Source: Bradyrhizobium sp. CB2312
GTDB lineage: Bacteria; Pseudomonadota; Alphaproteobacteria; Rhizobiales; Xanthobacteraceae
Assembly: GCF_029714425.1 (NCBI RefSeq)
Contig: NZ_CP121668.1
Coordinates: 1,943,501 to 2,007,500, forward strand
Direction of reading: 5' to 3'
DNA: 64,000 nt
Of this stretch, positions 16,018 through 26,008 are shown one piece after another. Under the pieces are notes generated by a model, which worked only from the letters and a program-made list of their open reading frames with translations, searched no databases and had not been told where the DNA came from. The position numbers were made by a program, and so were the translations under genes. Position 1 is the first letter of the stretch; the number at the start of each line of letters is the position of its first letter.

Positions 16018-18459
16018 ATGATGAACCTTGCCGAATACCGCCATTCCAACGCGCGTCTTGCCGACTTCCTGCCGTGGGCCGCCTTGGTCGACGAGGGGAT
16101 CATCCTGAACAAGGACGGCTCGTTCCAACGGACGGCGAAGTTCCGGGGACCTGACCTGGATAGCGCAGTGCCGGCTGAACTCGTCGCCGTCGCGGGTCGC
16201 CTGAATAACGCCCTGCGCCGCCTGGGATCTGGTTGGGCAGTCTTCGTTGAGGCGCAACGCCATTTTGCGGGTGCTTATCCGCCGAACACCTTTCCGGATG
16301 TCGCGTCCGCACTGGTCGACGCTGAGCGCCGAGCTCAGTTTGAAGAGGCGGACGCTCACTATGAATCCAGTTACTTCCTCACCTTTCTTTACCTGCCCCC
16401 CGAGGAGGGGGCCGCCAGGGCGGAGCGACTACTCTATGAGGGACGCGATCGGAGCGTTGGAGCCGACGCGCACGAGGTGCTGCGCGGGTTTGTCGATCAA
16501 ACCAACCGCGTACTGCAACTCGTCGAAGGCTTCATGCCCGAATGCGCCTGGCTCGACGATCAGGACACACTGACCTACCTGCACTCGACGATCTCGACCA
16601 AGCGTCACCGCGTTCGGGTGCCCGAAATTCCCATGTACATCGATGCGCTCTTGGCCGACCAGCCGTTGACCGGCGGGCTAGAGCCAATGTTGGGCTCAGC
16701 CAATCTTCGGGTCCTGACGATTGTCGGCTTTCCGGGCGCTACGACCCCGGGGATCCTGGACGACCTGAATCGTCTGCCATTCTCGTATCGGTGGTCGACC
16801 CGGGCAATCATGCTCGACAAGATTGATGCCACCAAGCTTCTGACCAAGATTCGACGGCAGTGGTTCGCCAAGAGAAAGTCGATTGGCGCCATTCTCAAGG
16901 AGGTCATGACGAACGAGGCGTCGACGCTGCTCGATACCGACGCCCACAACAAGGCAATAGATGCCGACGCGGCTTTGCAGGAACTGGGGTCGGATCAGAT
17001 CGGGCAAGCCTTTGTCACTGCAACAATTACCGTCTGGGATCGCGATCCCAATGCTGCCGACGAAAAGCTGAGGTTGGTCGAGAAGGTCCTCCAGGGCCGC
17101 GATTTCACCTGTATGATCGAGACGGTGAACGCCGTTGAAGCGTGGCTCGGCAGTCTGCCCGGGCACGTCTACGCCAATGTGCGGCAGCCGCCGGTATCGA
17201 CCCTCAACCTCGCCCATATGATTCCGATGTCGGCCGTGTGGGCCGGCGAGGCGAGGGATCTGCACTTCAAGGGTCCGCCGCTTCTGTTCGGCAAGACCGA
17301 GGGATCAACGCCGTTCCGATTCTCACTCCACGTCGGCGATGTCGGTCATACCCTCGTGGTGGGGCCGACAGGCGCTGGCAAGTCAGTGCTACTCGCGCTG
17401 ATGGCGCTACAGTTCCGCCGCTATCCGAACTCTCAGGTTTTTGCGTTTGACTTCGGCGGTTCAATCCGGGCGGCCGCGCTCGCCATGAATGGCGACTGGC
17501 ATGATCTCGGCGGTGCGCTGTCTGCCGGAGACGAGAGCCCCGTCGCCCTGCAACCGTTGGCCTGGATCGACGATTCCGTCGAGCGGGGGTGGGCGACGGA
17601 ATGGATCGGCGCGATCCTGGCGCGAGAAAAGCTTGAGATCACCCCGGAGGTCAAGGATCACCTGTGGTCGGCGCTGACGTCTCTTGCCTCGGCGCCGAGG
17701 GAGGAGCGCACCCTCACGGGCCTGTCGGTTCTGCTGCAATCGAACTCCCTGAAACGCGCCTTGCAACCTTATTGCCTCGGCGGTCCATCCGGGCGCTTGC
17801 TCGATGCTGAATTCGAGCGCCTTGGCGAGGCCTCGGTGCAGGCATTCGAGACCGAAGGCTTGATCGGAACGAGTGCTGCGCCGGCCGTGCTGGCGTACCT
17901 CTTCCATCGCATTGGTGATCGTCTCGACGGCCGGCCAACACTCCTGATTGTCGACGAAGGCTGGCTTGCCCTCGATGACGAGGATTTTGCAGGGCAACTC
18001 CGGGAATGGCTGAAGACGCTTCGGAAAAAGAACGCGTCCGTTATCTTCGCCACCCAGTCGCTTTCGGACATTGATGGATCTGCGATCGCGCCGGCCATCA
18101 TCGAAAGCTGCCCAACGCGATTGTTGCTGCCGAACGAACGGGCGATCGAGCCGCAGATCACTGCCATCTACCGCCGCTTCGGCCTCAATGACCGCCAGAT
18201 CGAGCTTCTGAGCCGGGCTACGCCAAAGCGCGACTACTATTGCCAGTCTCGTCGCGGCAACCGGATGTTCGAACTTGGTCTTGGCGAGATTGCGCTCACA
18301 TTTACCGCAGCCTCTTCCAAGACAGACCAGGCTGTCATCACGCAACTCATCGCCGAACATGGAGCCGACGGCTTCGTGCCCGCCTGGCTCCAGCACCGTG
18401 GCGTCGCCTGGGCCCTCGACCTGATCCCCAATCTCGTCAATCTGGAGAAACCGCTATGA
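16018..18459 (+). CDS. trbE: TrbE, VirB4-type ATPase
   Basis: This is an 813-residue VirB4/TrbE ATPase, the largest motor of the mating apparatus. The N-terminal CagE/TrbE/VirB domain is followed by Walker A GPTGAGKSVL at about residue 450 and Walker B LLIVDEGWL near 641-649, with the downstream FATQSLSDI motif. I place the start at tandem ATG codons (16018), since MNLAEYR is the conserved N-terminus; the frame is open further upstream inside trbD. Its 3' end overlaps trbJ by four bases. Confidence 0.95.
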   Translation: MMNLAEYRHSNARLADFLPWAALVDEGIILNKDGSFQRTAKFRGPDLDSAVPAELVAVAGRLNNALRRLGSGWAVFVEAQRHFAGAYPPNTFPDVASALVDAERRAQFEEADAHYESSYFLTFLYLPPEEGAARAERLLYEGRDRSVGADAHEVLRGFVDQTNRVLQLVEGFMPECAWLDDQDTLTYLHSTISTKRHRVRVPEIPMYIDALLADQPLTGGLEPMLGSANLRVLTIVGFPGATTPGILDDLNRLPFSYRWSTRAIMLDKIDATKLLTKIRRQWFAKRKSIGAILKEVMTNEASTLLDTDAHNKAIDADAALQELGSDQIGQAFVTATITVWDRDPNAADEKLRLVEKVLQGRDFTCMIETVNAVEAWLGSLPGHVYANVRQPPVSTLNLAHMIPMSAVWAGEARDLHFKGPPLLFGKTEGSTPFRFSLHVGDVGHTLVVGPTGAGKSVLLALMALQFRRYPNSQVFAFDFGGSIRAAALAMNGDWHDLGGALSAGDESPVALQPLAWIDDSVERGWATEWIGAILAREKLEITPEVKDHLWSALTSLASAPREERTLTGLSVLLQSNSLKRALQPYCLGGPSGRLLDAEFERLGEASVQAFETEGLIGTSAAPAVLAYLFHRIGDRLDGRPTLLIVDEGWLALDDEDFAGQLREWLKTLRKKNASVIFATQSLSDIDGSAIAPAIIESCPTRLLLPNERAIEPQITAIYRRFGLNDRQIELLSRATPKRDYYCQSRRGNRMFELGLGEIALTFTAASSKTDQAVITQLIAEHGADGFVPAWLQHRGVAWALDLIPNLVNLEKPL

Positions 18460-19184
18460 AGCGTCTTGGTCTGTTGGCGGCCGCTGGCACTGTCGCACTA
18501 GTGCTTGGCGTCGCGGTGCCCGCACGGGCGCTGATTGTCTTCGATCCCAACAACTATGTTCAGAACGTCCTGACCGCCGCGCGGGAGCTCCAGCAGATCA
18601 ACAATCAGATCATCTCGTTGCAGAACGAGGCGCAGATGCTCATCAATCAGGCGAAGAACCTGGCAAACCTTCCGTATTCATCGCTGCAGCAACTGCAATC
18701 CTCGATTCAGCGGACCCAGCAATTACTGGGCCAGGCGCAGCGCATTGCCTATGACGTCCAGCAGATCGATCGCGCGTTCTCGACGAACTACGCGCCGGCC
18801 GCTGGAAACCAATCCAGCCAGTTGCTGGTCACCAACGCTCAATCGCGGTGGCAAAATACTTACGCGGCAACACAAGACGCGCTTCGAGTCCAAGCCGGCA
18901 TCGTTGACAATCTCGACACTAACCGCATCCAGACGTCCGCGCTCGTAACGTCAAGCCAAGGCGCTAGCGGCGCTCTGCAGGCAACGCAAGCTGGCAATCA
19001 GATCCTTGCGCTGAACGCGCAGCAGCTCGCCGACCTCACCGCTGTCGTGACGGCGCAAGGCCGGGCGCAGAGTCTTGAATCAGCTCAGCGCGCCTCGGCC
19101 CAGGATCAGGGACGAGAACAACTTCGGCGCTTCCTGACACCTGGGCAGGGCTATCAATCATCCAACGTGCAGATGTTCCACTAA
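18456..19184 (+). CDS. trbJ: TrbJ, VirB5-like pilus tip protein
   Basis: This is a 242-residue periplasmic protein with a signal peptide (ending at about residue 24, VPARA) and a largely helical, glutamine- and asparagine-rich body (AARELQQINNQIISLQNEA). TrbJ/VirB5 proteins are minor pilus components. The start overlaps the trbE stop; the end overlaps trbK by one base. Confidence 0.93.
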   Translation: MKRLGLLAAAGTVALVLGVAVPARALIVFDPNNYVQNVLTAARELQQINNQIISLQNEAQMLINQAKNLANLPYSSLQQLQSSIQRTQQLLGQAQRIAYDVQQIDRAFSTNYAPAAGNQSSQLLVTNAQSRWQNTYAATQDALRVQAGIVDNLDTNRIQTSALVTSSQGASGALQATQAGNQILALNAQQLADLTAVVTAQGRAQSLESAQRASAQDQGREQLRRFLTPGQGYQSSNVQMFH

Positions 19185-19555
19185 TGACCGACTTAAAGGC
19201 ATTCAAGGCTTTGTCGCTGCTTACGACAATCGGCCTAGTAGCCGTCGCTGCCTGCACGATTCAGCTGCGTGGCGGAGACAATTCTCCGCCGACACCGAGG
19301 GCGGAGCAGACGACCGATGCAACCAGCTCAGACCTCGCGCGCTGCCGCGGCGTCACTCCGGAAGAAACAGCGGATTATCGGCAATGTAAGGGCGTTTGGG
19401 CCGAAAACCGGCGACGCTTCTTGGGCAAGAAAGCCGGTGCCGCTGTTCCAGGCCAAGAGAAACCGCCCGTAACGTTGGCGCCCGCCCCAAAAGACCAGAG
19501 CCGGATCCCGCAAGGATATCCGCAACCGGTGACGCCCGAGGCGAGCAAGCCATGA
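19184..19555 (+). CDS. trbK: TrbK-like entry exclusion lipoprotein
   Basis: This is a 123-residue protein with an N-terminal lipobox (VAVAAC, Cys at about residue 24) and the family core RCRGVTPEETADYRQCKGVWAE with two conserved cysteines. The C-terminus is proline-rich. In related systems this position encodes the entry exclusion protein that lowers transfer into cells already carrying the element. It overlaps trbL by four bases. Confidence 0.85.
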   Translation: MTDLKAFKALSLLTTIGLVAVAACTIQLRGGDNSPPTPRAEQTTDATSSDLARCRGVTPEETADYRQCKGVWAENRRRFLGKKAGAAVPGQEKPPVTLAPAPKDQSRIPQGYPQPVTPEASKP

Positions 19556-20781
19556 CGGGTACGGGGATCATCGACCAGTTCTTGGAAACGTTCACGCGTT
19601 ATATCGATAACGGCTTCGGGCTGCTGCGAAGTGACGTCGGATATCTCGCCACGACTCTTGCCGCGATCGACATTACGCTTGCTGCGTTGTTCTGGAGTTG
19701 GGGGCCGGACGAGGACATCATCGCCCGTCTCGTCAAGAAGACGCTCTTTGTGGGCGTCTTTGCCTACCTCATCGGCAACTGGAACAGCTTGGCGCGCATC
19801 GTCTTCGAGAGCTTTGCCGGTCTTGGCTTGAAGGCATCTGGCACAAGTCTCTCCGCGTCGGACTTCCTGCGGCCGGGAAAGATCGCTCAAGTCGGACTCG
19901 ACGCCGGCCGTCCGCTGCTCGACTCGATCTCCAACCTGATGGGCTACATCAGCTTCTTCGAGAATTTCGTCCAGATCGTCGTTCTCCTGTTCGCCTGGGT
20001 CGTGGTGTTGCTCGCCTTCTTCATTCTGGCGATCCAGCTCTTTGTCACCCTGATCGAGTTCAAGCTCACGACGCTTGCCGGCTTCGTGCTCATTCCGTTT
20101 GGCTTGTTTGGCAAGACCGCCTTCGCAGCAGAGCGGATCCTGGGCAATGTCATATCCTCCGGAATCAAAGTCTTGGTCCTGGCCGTCATCGTCGGGATCG
20201 GATCGACCCTGTTCTCGCAGTTCACCGCTGGCTTTGGCGGCAATCAGCCAACCATCGAGGACGCGATGACACTGGTGCTCGCGGCGCTCTCCTTGCTGGG
20301 CCTCGGTATCTTCGGTCCGGGTATTGCAAACGGCCTGGTGTCGGGCGGACCTCAGCTCGGTGCCGGTGCCGCGGTTGGAACGGGCCTTGCTGCCGGTGGC
20401 ATTGTTGCGGCGGGCGCGGGTCTTGCCGCCGGCGGTGTTGGTCTCGCTGGCGGCGCAATTGCTGGGGCCGCGCGCGGCGGGGGCGCCGTCTGGAGTGGAG
20501 CGTCCGCCGCCTATCGAAGCGGAGGCATTGCTGGCGTTGCCGAGGCTGGCGCCTCGGCTGCCATGAGCCCGTTGCGTCGTGCAGCCGCCGCACTCGGCGG
20601 AGGTGGGGAAACCGGTGCGTCGGCCGCGAGCACTTCGGCCGAAGGGCAACCCGATTGGGCGCGACGCATGAAGCGTGCCGAGACTATTCGGCACGGTGCA
20701 TCAGCAGCCGGCCAAGCGGTCCGCTCAGGCGATCATAGTGGCAGCGGCTCATCCGTCGATTTGTCTGAAGGAGAGCGCTGA
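19552..20781 (+). CDS. trbL: TrbL, VirB6-like channel protein
   Basis: This is a 409-residue polytopic inner-membrane protein. About five to six hydrophobic segments lie between residues 25 and 270; the C-terminal third is a Gly/Ala-rich, low-complexity stretch ending in a polar tail. It forms part of the translocation channel. The layout is typical of TrbL, and trbF follows. Confidence 0.94.
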   Translation: MTGTGIIDQFLETFTRYIDNGFGLLRSDVGYLATTLAAIDITLAALFWSWGPDEDIIARLVKKTLFVGVFAYLIGNWNSLARIVFESFAGLGLKASGTSLSASDFLRPGKIAQVGLDAGRPLLDSISNLMGYISFFENFVQIVVLLFAWVVVLLAFFILAIQLFVTLIEFKLTTLAGFVLIPFGLFGKTAFAAERILGNVISSGIKVLVLAVIVGIGSTLFSQFTAGFGGNQPTIEDAMTLVLAALSLLGLGIFGPGIANGLVSGGPQLGAGAAVGTGLAAGGIVAAGAGLAAGGVGLAGGAIAGAARGGGAVWSGASAAYRSGGIAGVAEAGASAAMSPLRRAAAALGGGGETGASAASTSAEGQPDWARRMKRAETIRHGASAAGQAVRSGDHSGSGSSVDLSEGER

Positions 20782-20860
20782 CACCTCACCCTACAGCGCC
20801 TCAAAATCCGAGCCACCGCACGACTTGAAACCGATCACTCGATACCAGGGGCAACCATCG

Positions 20861-21544
20861 ATGTTCAAACGATCATCAGTACACTACGGGCGAATGCCCG
20901 AGCCGACTACGCCTTATCAAAAGGCAGCTCAGGTTTGGGACGAACGCATCGGATCGGCGCGAGTGCAAGCGAAGAACTGGCGCCTGATGGCATTCGGTTG
21001 CTTGATGCTTTCAGTCGGTCTCGCGGGTGGACTTGTCTGGCAATCAAATCAAGGCTCGATCACGCCGTGGGTGGTTGAGGTCGATCATCTTGGAAAGGCC
21101 CAAAGGGTTGCGCCAGCTAACATCGACTATCAGCCGACTGATGCGCAGATTGCCTACCATCTGGCGCGCTTTATCGAGGATGTCAGGAGCCTACCTGCCG
21201 ACGGAATCGTTCTGCGCCAAAACTGGCTTCGGGCCTATGATTTTACAACCGATCGCGGCGCGGCTGCGCTCAACGACTTCGCGCGCAACAACGACCCGTT
21301 CGCAAAGCTGGGTAAGGCGCAAATCTCCGTCGAGGTCTCGAGCGTCATTCGCGCCTCTTCGGAGAGCTTTCGGGTGGCTTGGACCCAGCGCACCTACGAC
21401 AACGGTTCGTTGAGCTCGATTGAGCGCTGGACTGCAATTCTCTCGATCGTCATCGAGACGCCCCGCGACGCCGAACGCCTGCGCAAGAATCCGCTTGGCG
21501 TTTACGTCCGCGCGATCAACTGGTCAAAGGAGTTGAGTCAGTGA
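20861..21544 (+). CDS. trbF: TrbF, VirB8-like bridge protein
   Basis: This is a 227-residue VirB8-family protein: a short cytoplasmic N-terminus (PTPY-like motif EPTTPYQKAAQVWDERIG), one membrane segment at about residues 42-62, and a periplasmic domain ending in the conserved NPLGVYVRAINWSKEL. I chose ATG 20861, where the conserved N-terminus begins. The stop overlaps trbG by four bases. Confidence 0.93.
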   Translation: MFKRSSVHYGRMPEPTTPYQKAAQVWDERIGSARVQAKNWRLMAFGCLMLSVGLAGGLVWQSNQGSITPWVVEVDHLGKAQRVAPANIDYQPTDAQIAYHLARFIEDVRSLPADGIVLRQNWLRAYDFTTDRGAAALNDFARNNDPFAKLGKAQISVEVSSVIRASSESFRVAWTQRTYDNGSLSSIERWTAILSIVIETPRDAERLRKNPLGVYVRAINWSKELSQ

Positions 21545-22563
21545 CCAAGACGCAATTTGACGTTAATTCGAAGCGCAGCAAGCTCAATTCGGCTTGGACC
21601 GTGTTCGTGAACTCGAAGCGTGCAGTTCTGTCCGCTATTCTGCTTTGTCCGTCGGCGCTCGGTGGGTGCGCGACCTACATTCCGCCGGAGATCAGCTATG
21701 ACACCGAAGTGCCACCGCTATCGGCGACGCCGGTGGCTGTCAACGACAGATCGCGATCGCTTCACGTTCCACCCCTCTGGAAGCCCGCTCTCGGCGGCAA
21801 GTCGGGAGAGAAGGAAGATGCTGAACCCGTGAGCCGGGTTGAGACAGCAAATAGCGCAGCCCGGGTCGAACCGCGCAAGCGGGGCTATTTCAACGCGGCG
21901 CAAATCTACGCCTACAGTCCCGGCGCGCTCTATCAGATTTACGCCGCGCCGGGGCAGATCACGGATATCGCGCTCGAGGAGGGAGAACAGTTGACGGGAT
22001 CAGGGCCGATCGCGGCCGGAGATACCGTACGCTGGGTCGTGGGCGATACCGAGAGCGGGAGCGGGGACACACGGCGTGTCCACATCCTGGTCAAGCCGAC
22101 CCGAGCTTCGATCGAGACCAACCTGGTGGTCAATACTGACCGGCGCACCTACCTGATCGAGCTACGCTCCCGCGAGCGGCCATACATGCCATCCGTTGCC
22201 TGGTACTATCCTGAGACGGTACGCGAACGGTCGCGTTCAGCTGCTCTGAAGCCCGTCCTTCCGGATCCGGCGCAGCGAATCTCCCGCTATGCCATCGAAG
22301 GCGACAGTCCTCCCTGGCGGCCGCTCGCAGCATATGACGATGGCCGCAAGGTCTATGTCGAATTCCCGCAAGGCATCGTGCAGGGCGAGATGCCTCCGCT
22401 CTTCGCCATCGGTCCAGACGGCAAGACTGAACTCGTCAACTACCGCGCTTACGGCAACGTATTGATCGTCGATCGGCTATTTGCTGCCGCGGAACTGCGG
22501 CTTGGCGGCGAGCACCAGCAGAAGGTCCGCATTGTTCGGACCGACGGGAGGCCGTCGTCATGA
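21541..22563 (+). CDS. trbG: TrbG, VirB9-like outer-membrane channel protein
   Basis: This is a 340-residue VirB9/TrbG protein of the outer-membrane core complex. After an unusually polar start comes a lipobox-like LGGCATY at about residues 40-46, a proline-rich linker, and the conserved C-terminal domain with RRTYLIELRS and Y-DGRKVYVEFP. The reported start may be upstream of the true one, because the signal-like segment only begins near residue 24. Confidence 0.93.
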   Translation: MTKTQFDVNSKRSKLNSAWTVFVNSKRAVLSAILLCPSALGGCATYIPPEISYDTEVPPLSATPVAVNDRSRSLHVPPLWKPALGGKSGEKEDAEPVSRVETANSAARVEPRKRGYFNAAQIYAYSPGALYQIYAAPGQITDIALEEGEQLTGSGPIAAGDTVRWVVGDTESGSGDTRRVHILVKPTRASIETNLVVNTDRRTYLIELRSRERPYMPSVAWYYPETVRERSRSAALKPVLPDPAQRISRYAIEGDSPPWRPLAAYDDGRKVYVEFPQGIVQGEMPPLFAIGPDGKTELVNYRAYGNVLIVDRLFAAAELRLGGEHQQKVRIVRTDGRPSS

Positions 22564-23765
22564 ACACCCGGAATGGAAACGATCAGGAACAAGCCGCTCC
22601 GCCTGAGACACAAGAGGATCAGTCCAGGAGCTTCCGCTTGAGAGCAGAGCATCCGCGCGTGACGCGATTGTCGCGGAAGATCCTGGCCGGCGGGAGCGCA
22701 GTTGCATTACTTGTCATCGGCGGAGCGGTGCTGTGGTCGCTGCAGAGCAATCATCCACGCAATCAAGCGGCCGATGAGCTTTACAGTACCGACCATCACA
22801 ATGTTGCCGACGGAATTACGATGCTGCCGAAGGACTATGCCGGCGTTCCGCGCCAGCCAATCCCGCAGCTTGGTCCGCCGCTCCCCGGCGACCTTGGTCG
22901 GCCGATCCTTGCCGCTCAGGGCCAGTCACCGGCGATCGGCGCCGATCCGGAGCAGCAGCGCCGGGAACAAGAGACCGAGGCAGCCCGCACCAGCCATTTG
23001 TTCGCTGCGATCAATGGCGGAGCGCGTCCGTCCGCTGCGGCGGTTGAAAACGACCGAGTCACGCCACCGTATGCAACGAGCACTGGCGATGATGGATCTG
23101 CGCAGAACGGCCAGGACCGCAAGCTTGCCTTCGTGAACGCCTCTGTGGACCGCCGAGCGGTAAGCCCTGACCGTATCGCCAAACCCTCTTCACCATACAT
23201 CGTGCAGGCTGGGACGGTGATTTCAGGGGCGCTTATCACCGGGATCCGATCGGACCTTCCAGGCCAAGTGACCGCGCAGGTCATGGAGAACCTTTTTGAC
23301 TCACCGACCGGCCGCTTTCTGCTTGTGCCCCAGGGAGCGCGTCTGATCGGGGTCTACGATAGCCAGGTCGCTTTCGGCCAGTCCCGTGTCCTGCTCGTCT
23401 GGACCCGGTTGATCATGCCGAATGGACGTTCTATCGTTCTCGAGCGGCAGCCTGGCGCTGATGCCGCAGGATATGCAGGCCTCGAAGACCAGGTCGACAA
23501 TCACTGGGGTGAGCTGTTTAAGGCTGCGGCACTGTCCACGTTTCTGGCGGTCGGGACCGAACTGGGAGCCGGCTCTGATACCAACAGCAACGACAGCGCA
23601 ATCATCCAAGCGTTGCGGCACGGCGCCTCGGACTCACTGAACCAGACCGGACAGCAGGTAGTTCGGCGCAGTCTCAACATCCAGCCCACGCTGACCGTGC
23701 GACCTGGTTTCCCGGTTCGTGTTCTCGTCAATCGCGACCTCATACTTGCGCCATATGGAGGATAG
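22560..23765 (+). CDS. trbI: TrbI, VirB10-like energy-sensing channel protein
   Basis: This is a 401-residue VirB10/TrbI protein spanning both membranes. One membrane segment lies at about residues 42-60, followed by a proline-rich region and the conserved C-terminal domain with AGTVISGALITGI, GRFLLVPQGARLIG and GFPVRVLVNRDLIL. It completes the Trb set; the gene order B-C-D-E-J-K-L-F-G-I is that of rhizobial ICEs and Ti plasmid Trb systems, without trbH. Confidence 0.95.
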   Translation: MNTRNGNDQEQAAPPETQEDQSRSFRLRAEHPRVTRLSRKILAGGSAVALLVIGGAVLWSLQSNHPRNQAADELYSTDHHNVADGITMLPKDYAGVPRQPIPQLGPPLPGDLGRPILAAQGQSPAIGADPEQQRREQETEAARTSHLFAAINGGARPSAAAVENDRVTPPYATSTGDDGSAQNGQDRKLAFVNASVDRRAVSPDRIAKPSSPYIVQAGTVISGALITGIRSDLPGQVTAQVMENLFDSPTGRFLLVPQGARLIGVYDSQVAFGQSRVLLVWTRLIMPNGRSIVLERQPGADAAGYAGLEDQVDNHWGELFKAAALSTFLAVGTELGAGSDTNSNDSAIIQALRHGASDSLNQTGQQVVRRSLNIQPTLTVRPGFPVRVLVNRDLILAPYGG

Positions 23766-23767
23766 GG

Positions 23768-24010
23768 ATGCCCAAGCTTAGAATAGGAGAGCTTCCAGAC
23801 GACAAGCCGGTCAAAGTGAGTGCGGAGCTGCCCGCGGCCGTGCATCGTGATCTCATTGCATATGCAGAAGTGCTTACGCGTCAGTGTGGTCAACTGGTCG
23901 GTCCAACTAAACTCATCGCCCCAATGTTGGCGCGCTTTATGGCCGCTGACCGAGAATTTTCTAAACTGAAACGTGAAGGCCACGTACCGGCCACCGGCGA
24001 AGGACAGTGA
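23768..24010 (+). CDS. DUF2274 domain-containing protein
   Basis: This is an 80-residue protein of the DUF2274 family, regularly the last gene of rhizobial trb operons. Key blocks are KLRIGELPDDKPVK and PAAVHRDLIAYAEVLTRQ, then IAPMLARFMAADREF. The pattern suggests a small DNA-binding (ribbon-helix-helix-like) protein, but no function is established. It starts two bases after trbI. No gene is seen between its end and 24,194. Confidence 0.85.
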   Translation: MPKLRIGELPDDKPVKVSAELPAAVHRDLIAYAEVLTRQCGQLVGPTKLIAPMLARFMAADREFSKLKREGHVPATGEGQ

Positions 24011-24194
24011 TGCTCGTGGTTTCCTCGAAGCCGTTGCCCACGCTAAATAGTTGCCAGCACAGCGAAACGCTGCCGAGTTGGCATCAAGAGCTGAGATATG
24101 GCGTCGCAAAGTTCTTCCGAGTTTGCCCCGAAACAGCTCCGATTGCCAATTTTTCCCAGTTTTCAGCGCGGGGCGCGGGGGCGTCGACGTGAAG

Positions 24195-25100
24195 TTATTC
24201 GGTCATCTTTCGCGTTACACTGCTCCGGCCATCGACACTGACAGGCACGTCACCCTCGATCGTGGCCCGACGTACGACGCGATGCTGGTCCCCGTAATCG
24301 TTGACCGCGTAATGCTGCGTTGCGCGGTTATCCCACAGCGCAATATCGCCCTCTAACCAATTCCAACGCACAGTGTTTTCGGGCGCGGTGATGTGAGACT
24401 GGAGCAGATCGAATAGCTTTTGTCCGTCGTATTTGCGGATTCCAATAAAGTGCTTCACCAAGGCGCCGAGCACTAGCGTCCGCTCGCCCGTTTCGGGATG
24501 GACGCGTACGACGGGATGCTCGGTCTCAAAAACCGTTCTGGTGAACACCTCGTCAAAATGTTTCTTGTCGACCTCACGGACCCGCGCGATCCCGGCGTAA
24601 TCGAAGACGTTGCTGTGAACGGCCCATAGGGCCTCGGCAAGCCGTTGTAGCGGCGGCGGCAGACCAAGATAAGCGGCAGCTGTGTTCGACCATACGGTGT
24701 CGCCTCCGAACATTGGCATTACAACGGCCCGCAGGACCAAAATCTTGGGATAGGCGTCGGCGAAGGTCCCATCCGCATGCCAAACGTCGGCACGACCGCC
24801 GCCGCGAGTGGAGTCCAGTTCGAGGAGCGACGCCATCCCTTTGGTAGCACCGAGCATCGGATGTGGCACTAGCTTTCCGAGACGAGCGGCAAAGCGCTCA
24901 TGCTCAGCGTCATTGAGATGTCCTTGATTGCGGAAGAAGATCACCTTGTGCTCGAGCAATAAGCTGTTGATCGCGGCGATCGTGTGGTCCGGTAGGTCGC
25001 CTGATAGCTTGATATTTTTGACTTCGGCACCGATGCGCGCTGCACGTTTCGCAACATCGGTGCTCGGAATGGCGCCTCCGATCAAAGCGTTTGTGCTCAT
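24195..25100 (-). CDS. TauD/TfdA-family 2-oxoglutarate dioxygenase
   Basis: This is a 301-residue non-haem iron, 2-oxoglutarate-dependent dioxygenase. The iron-binding motif is WHADGTF (His108, Asp110) with distal His263 in NRATQHYAV, and the 2-oxoglutarate-binding arginine follows in HRVVRRATI. Members oxidise taurine, alkyl sulfates, phenoxyacetates and similar; the substrate cannot be told from sequence. It stands alone on the minus strand behind the trb operon, with no transporter beside it. It appears complete. Confidence 0.88.
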   Translation of the reverse strand: MSTNALIGGAIPSTDVAKRAARIGAEVKNIKLSGDLPDHTIAAINSLLLEHKVIFFRNQGHLNDAEHERFAARLGKLVPHPMLGATKGMASLLELDSTRGGGRADVWHADGTFADAYPKILVLRAVVMPMFGGDTVWSNTAAAYLGLPPPLQRLAEALWAVHSNVFDYAGIARVREVDKKHFDEVFTRTVFETEHPVVRVHPETGERTLVLGALVKHFIGIRKYDGQKLFDLLQSHITAPENTVRWNWLEGDIALWDNRATQHYAVNDYGDQHRVVRRATIEGDVPVSVDGRSSVTRKMTE

Positions 25101-26008
25101 CTTTGCGTTTCCAAGCCTTTGCAGTTCTTCCTCACCCCTTGGGACAAATGATCTTCAGCAAGCATCGTGCCAAGCAAAACGCAAGTATGTACTCGATCAT
25201 GGGCAGTAAACGAATCGTGGCATTTGGCACGAGTCACTCGAACTGAGCCAGTGGTTGGGCCGAGTGACGAAAGAACTCGCTCACCGAGCCACCCCTTCGA
25301 ATGTCGAATCGCGAAGCGACACCAGGAGCGAGCAAACGGCAGGTCTTGAATGGCAATAGATTATGGTGGTCATGAATTATGTAGTCCGGCCCTGCCGCGC
25401 GGAAGCGCCCCTCGAAAACAAATCATCCCACGATTGATACGTTGACGAGACGAGATTGCGGGCAAGTTCCGTCTCAACTGGCATATCGCTCACTATGACG
25501 ATGACGGTTCTTTCTGGGGACAAATCATTGGCCTGCATATACAAGCGTCGCGGCTCTTGCTTGCTCATGCTCCTAGACTGAGTTGCGCGGCTCGCAACTC
25601 GCTGAGGTGAGTCTCCATTCCAAGTCGTTGTCACTTGTGCGCGAATTGGTTCAACAATGTAATTGCTTCCGGGGGACGAGATGGAGTTTGCAGAGCGTGA
25701 GCATTGCTGCCTCCGCGGCTCTTTTCTGGATTGCTTTGTTTTGAGCAATGGCCATCCCGGGCGGCGCAGGGAGCCGCAGAGTCGAATGGGCTTTCGAAAG
25801 TCTGGACGCTTACTATGCGCGTTGTACTGGACCTGACACAGATTGTGCCTCTGTCAGAATGCGGACAAGTGTCTGCACAGTGCGGCAAGCCCGAGCTGAC
25901 GTTTCCGTTCGTGAATTTCGCGAGTTAATTGATGGCCCGACCGCTGGGGTTCGTGAGAGCTGTAGATGTAAGATGGCTGCGGCGCTGCTGGTCATGCACA
26001 TTTTCGTC
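25101..26008. other. intergenic region with a repeat fragment, no supported gene
   Basis: Nothing here reads as a real gene. At about 25279-25300 a copy of CTCACCGAGCCACCC, also found in the hairpin before the relaxase gene (7945-7959), occurs in a stretch rich in short direct and inverted repeats. Remaining frames are short and without recognisable motifs. Confidence 0.4.

Noticed and set aside
17461..18396. A long minus-strand frame inside trbE
   Set aside because: It has no ribosome site or family features and lies opposite the TrbE Walker motifs.
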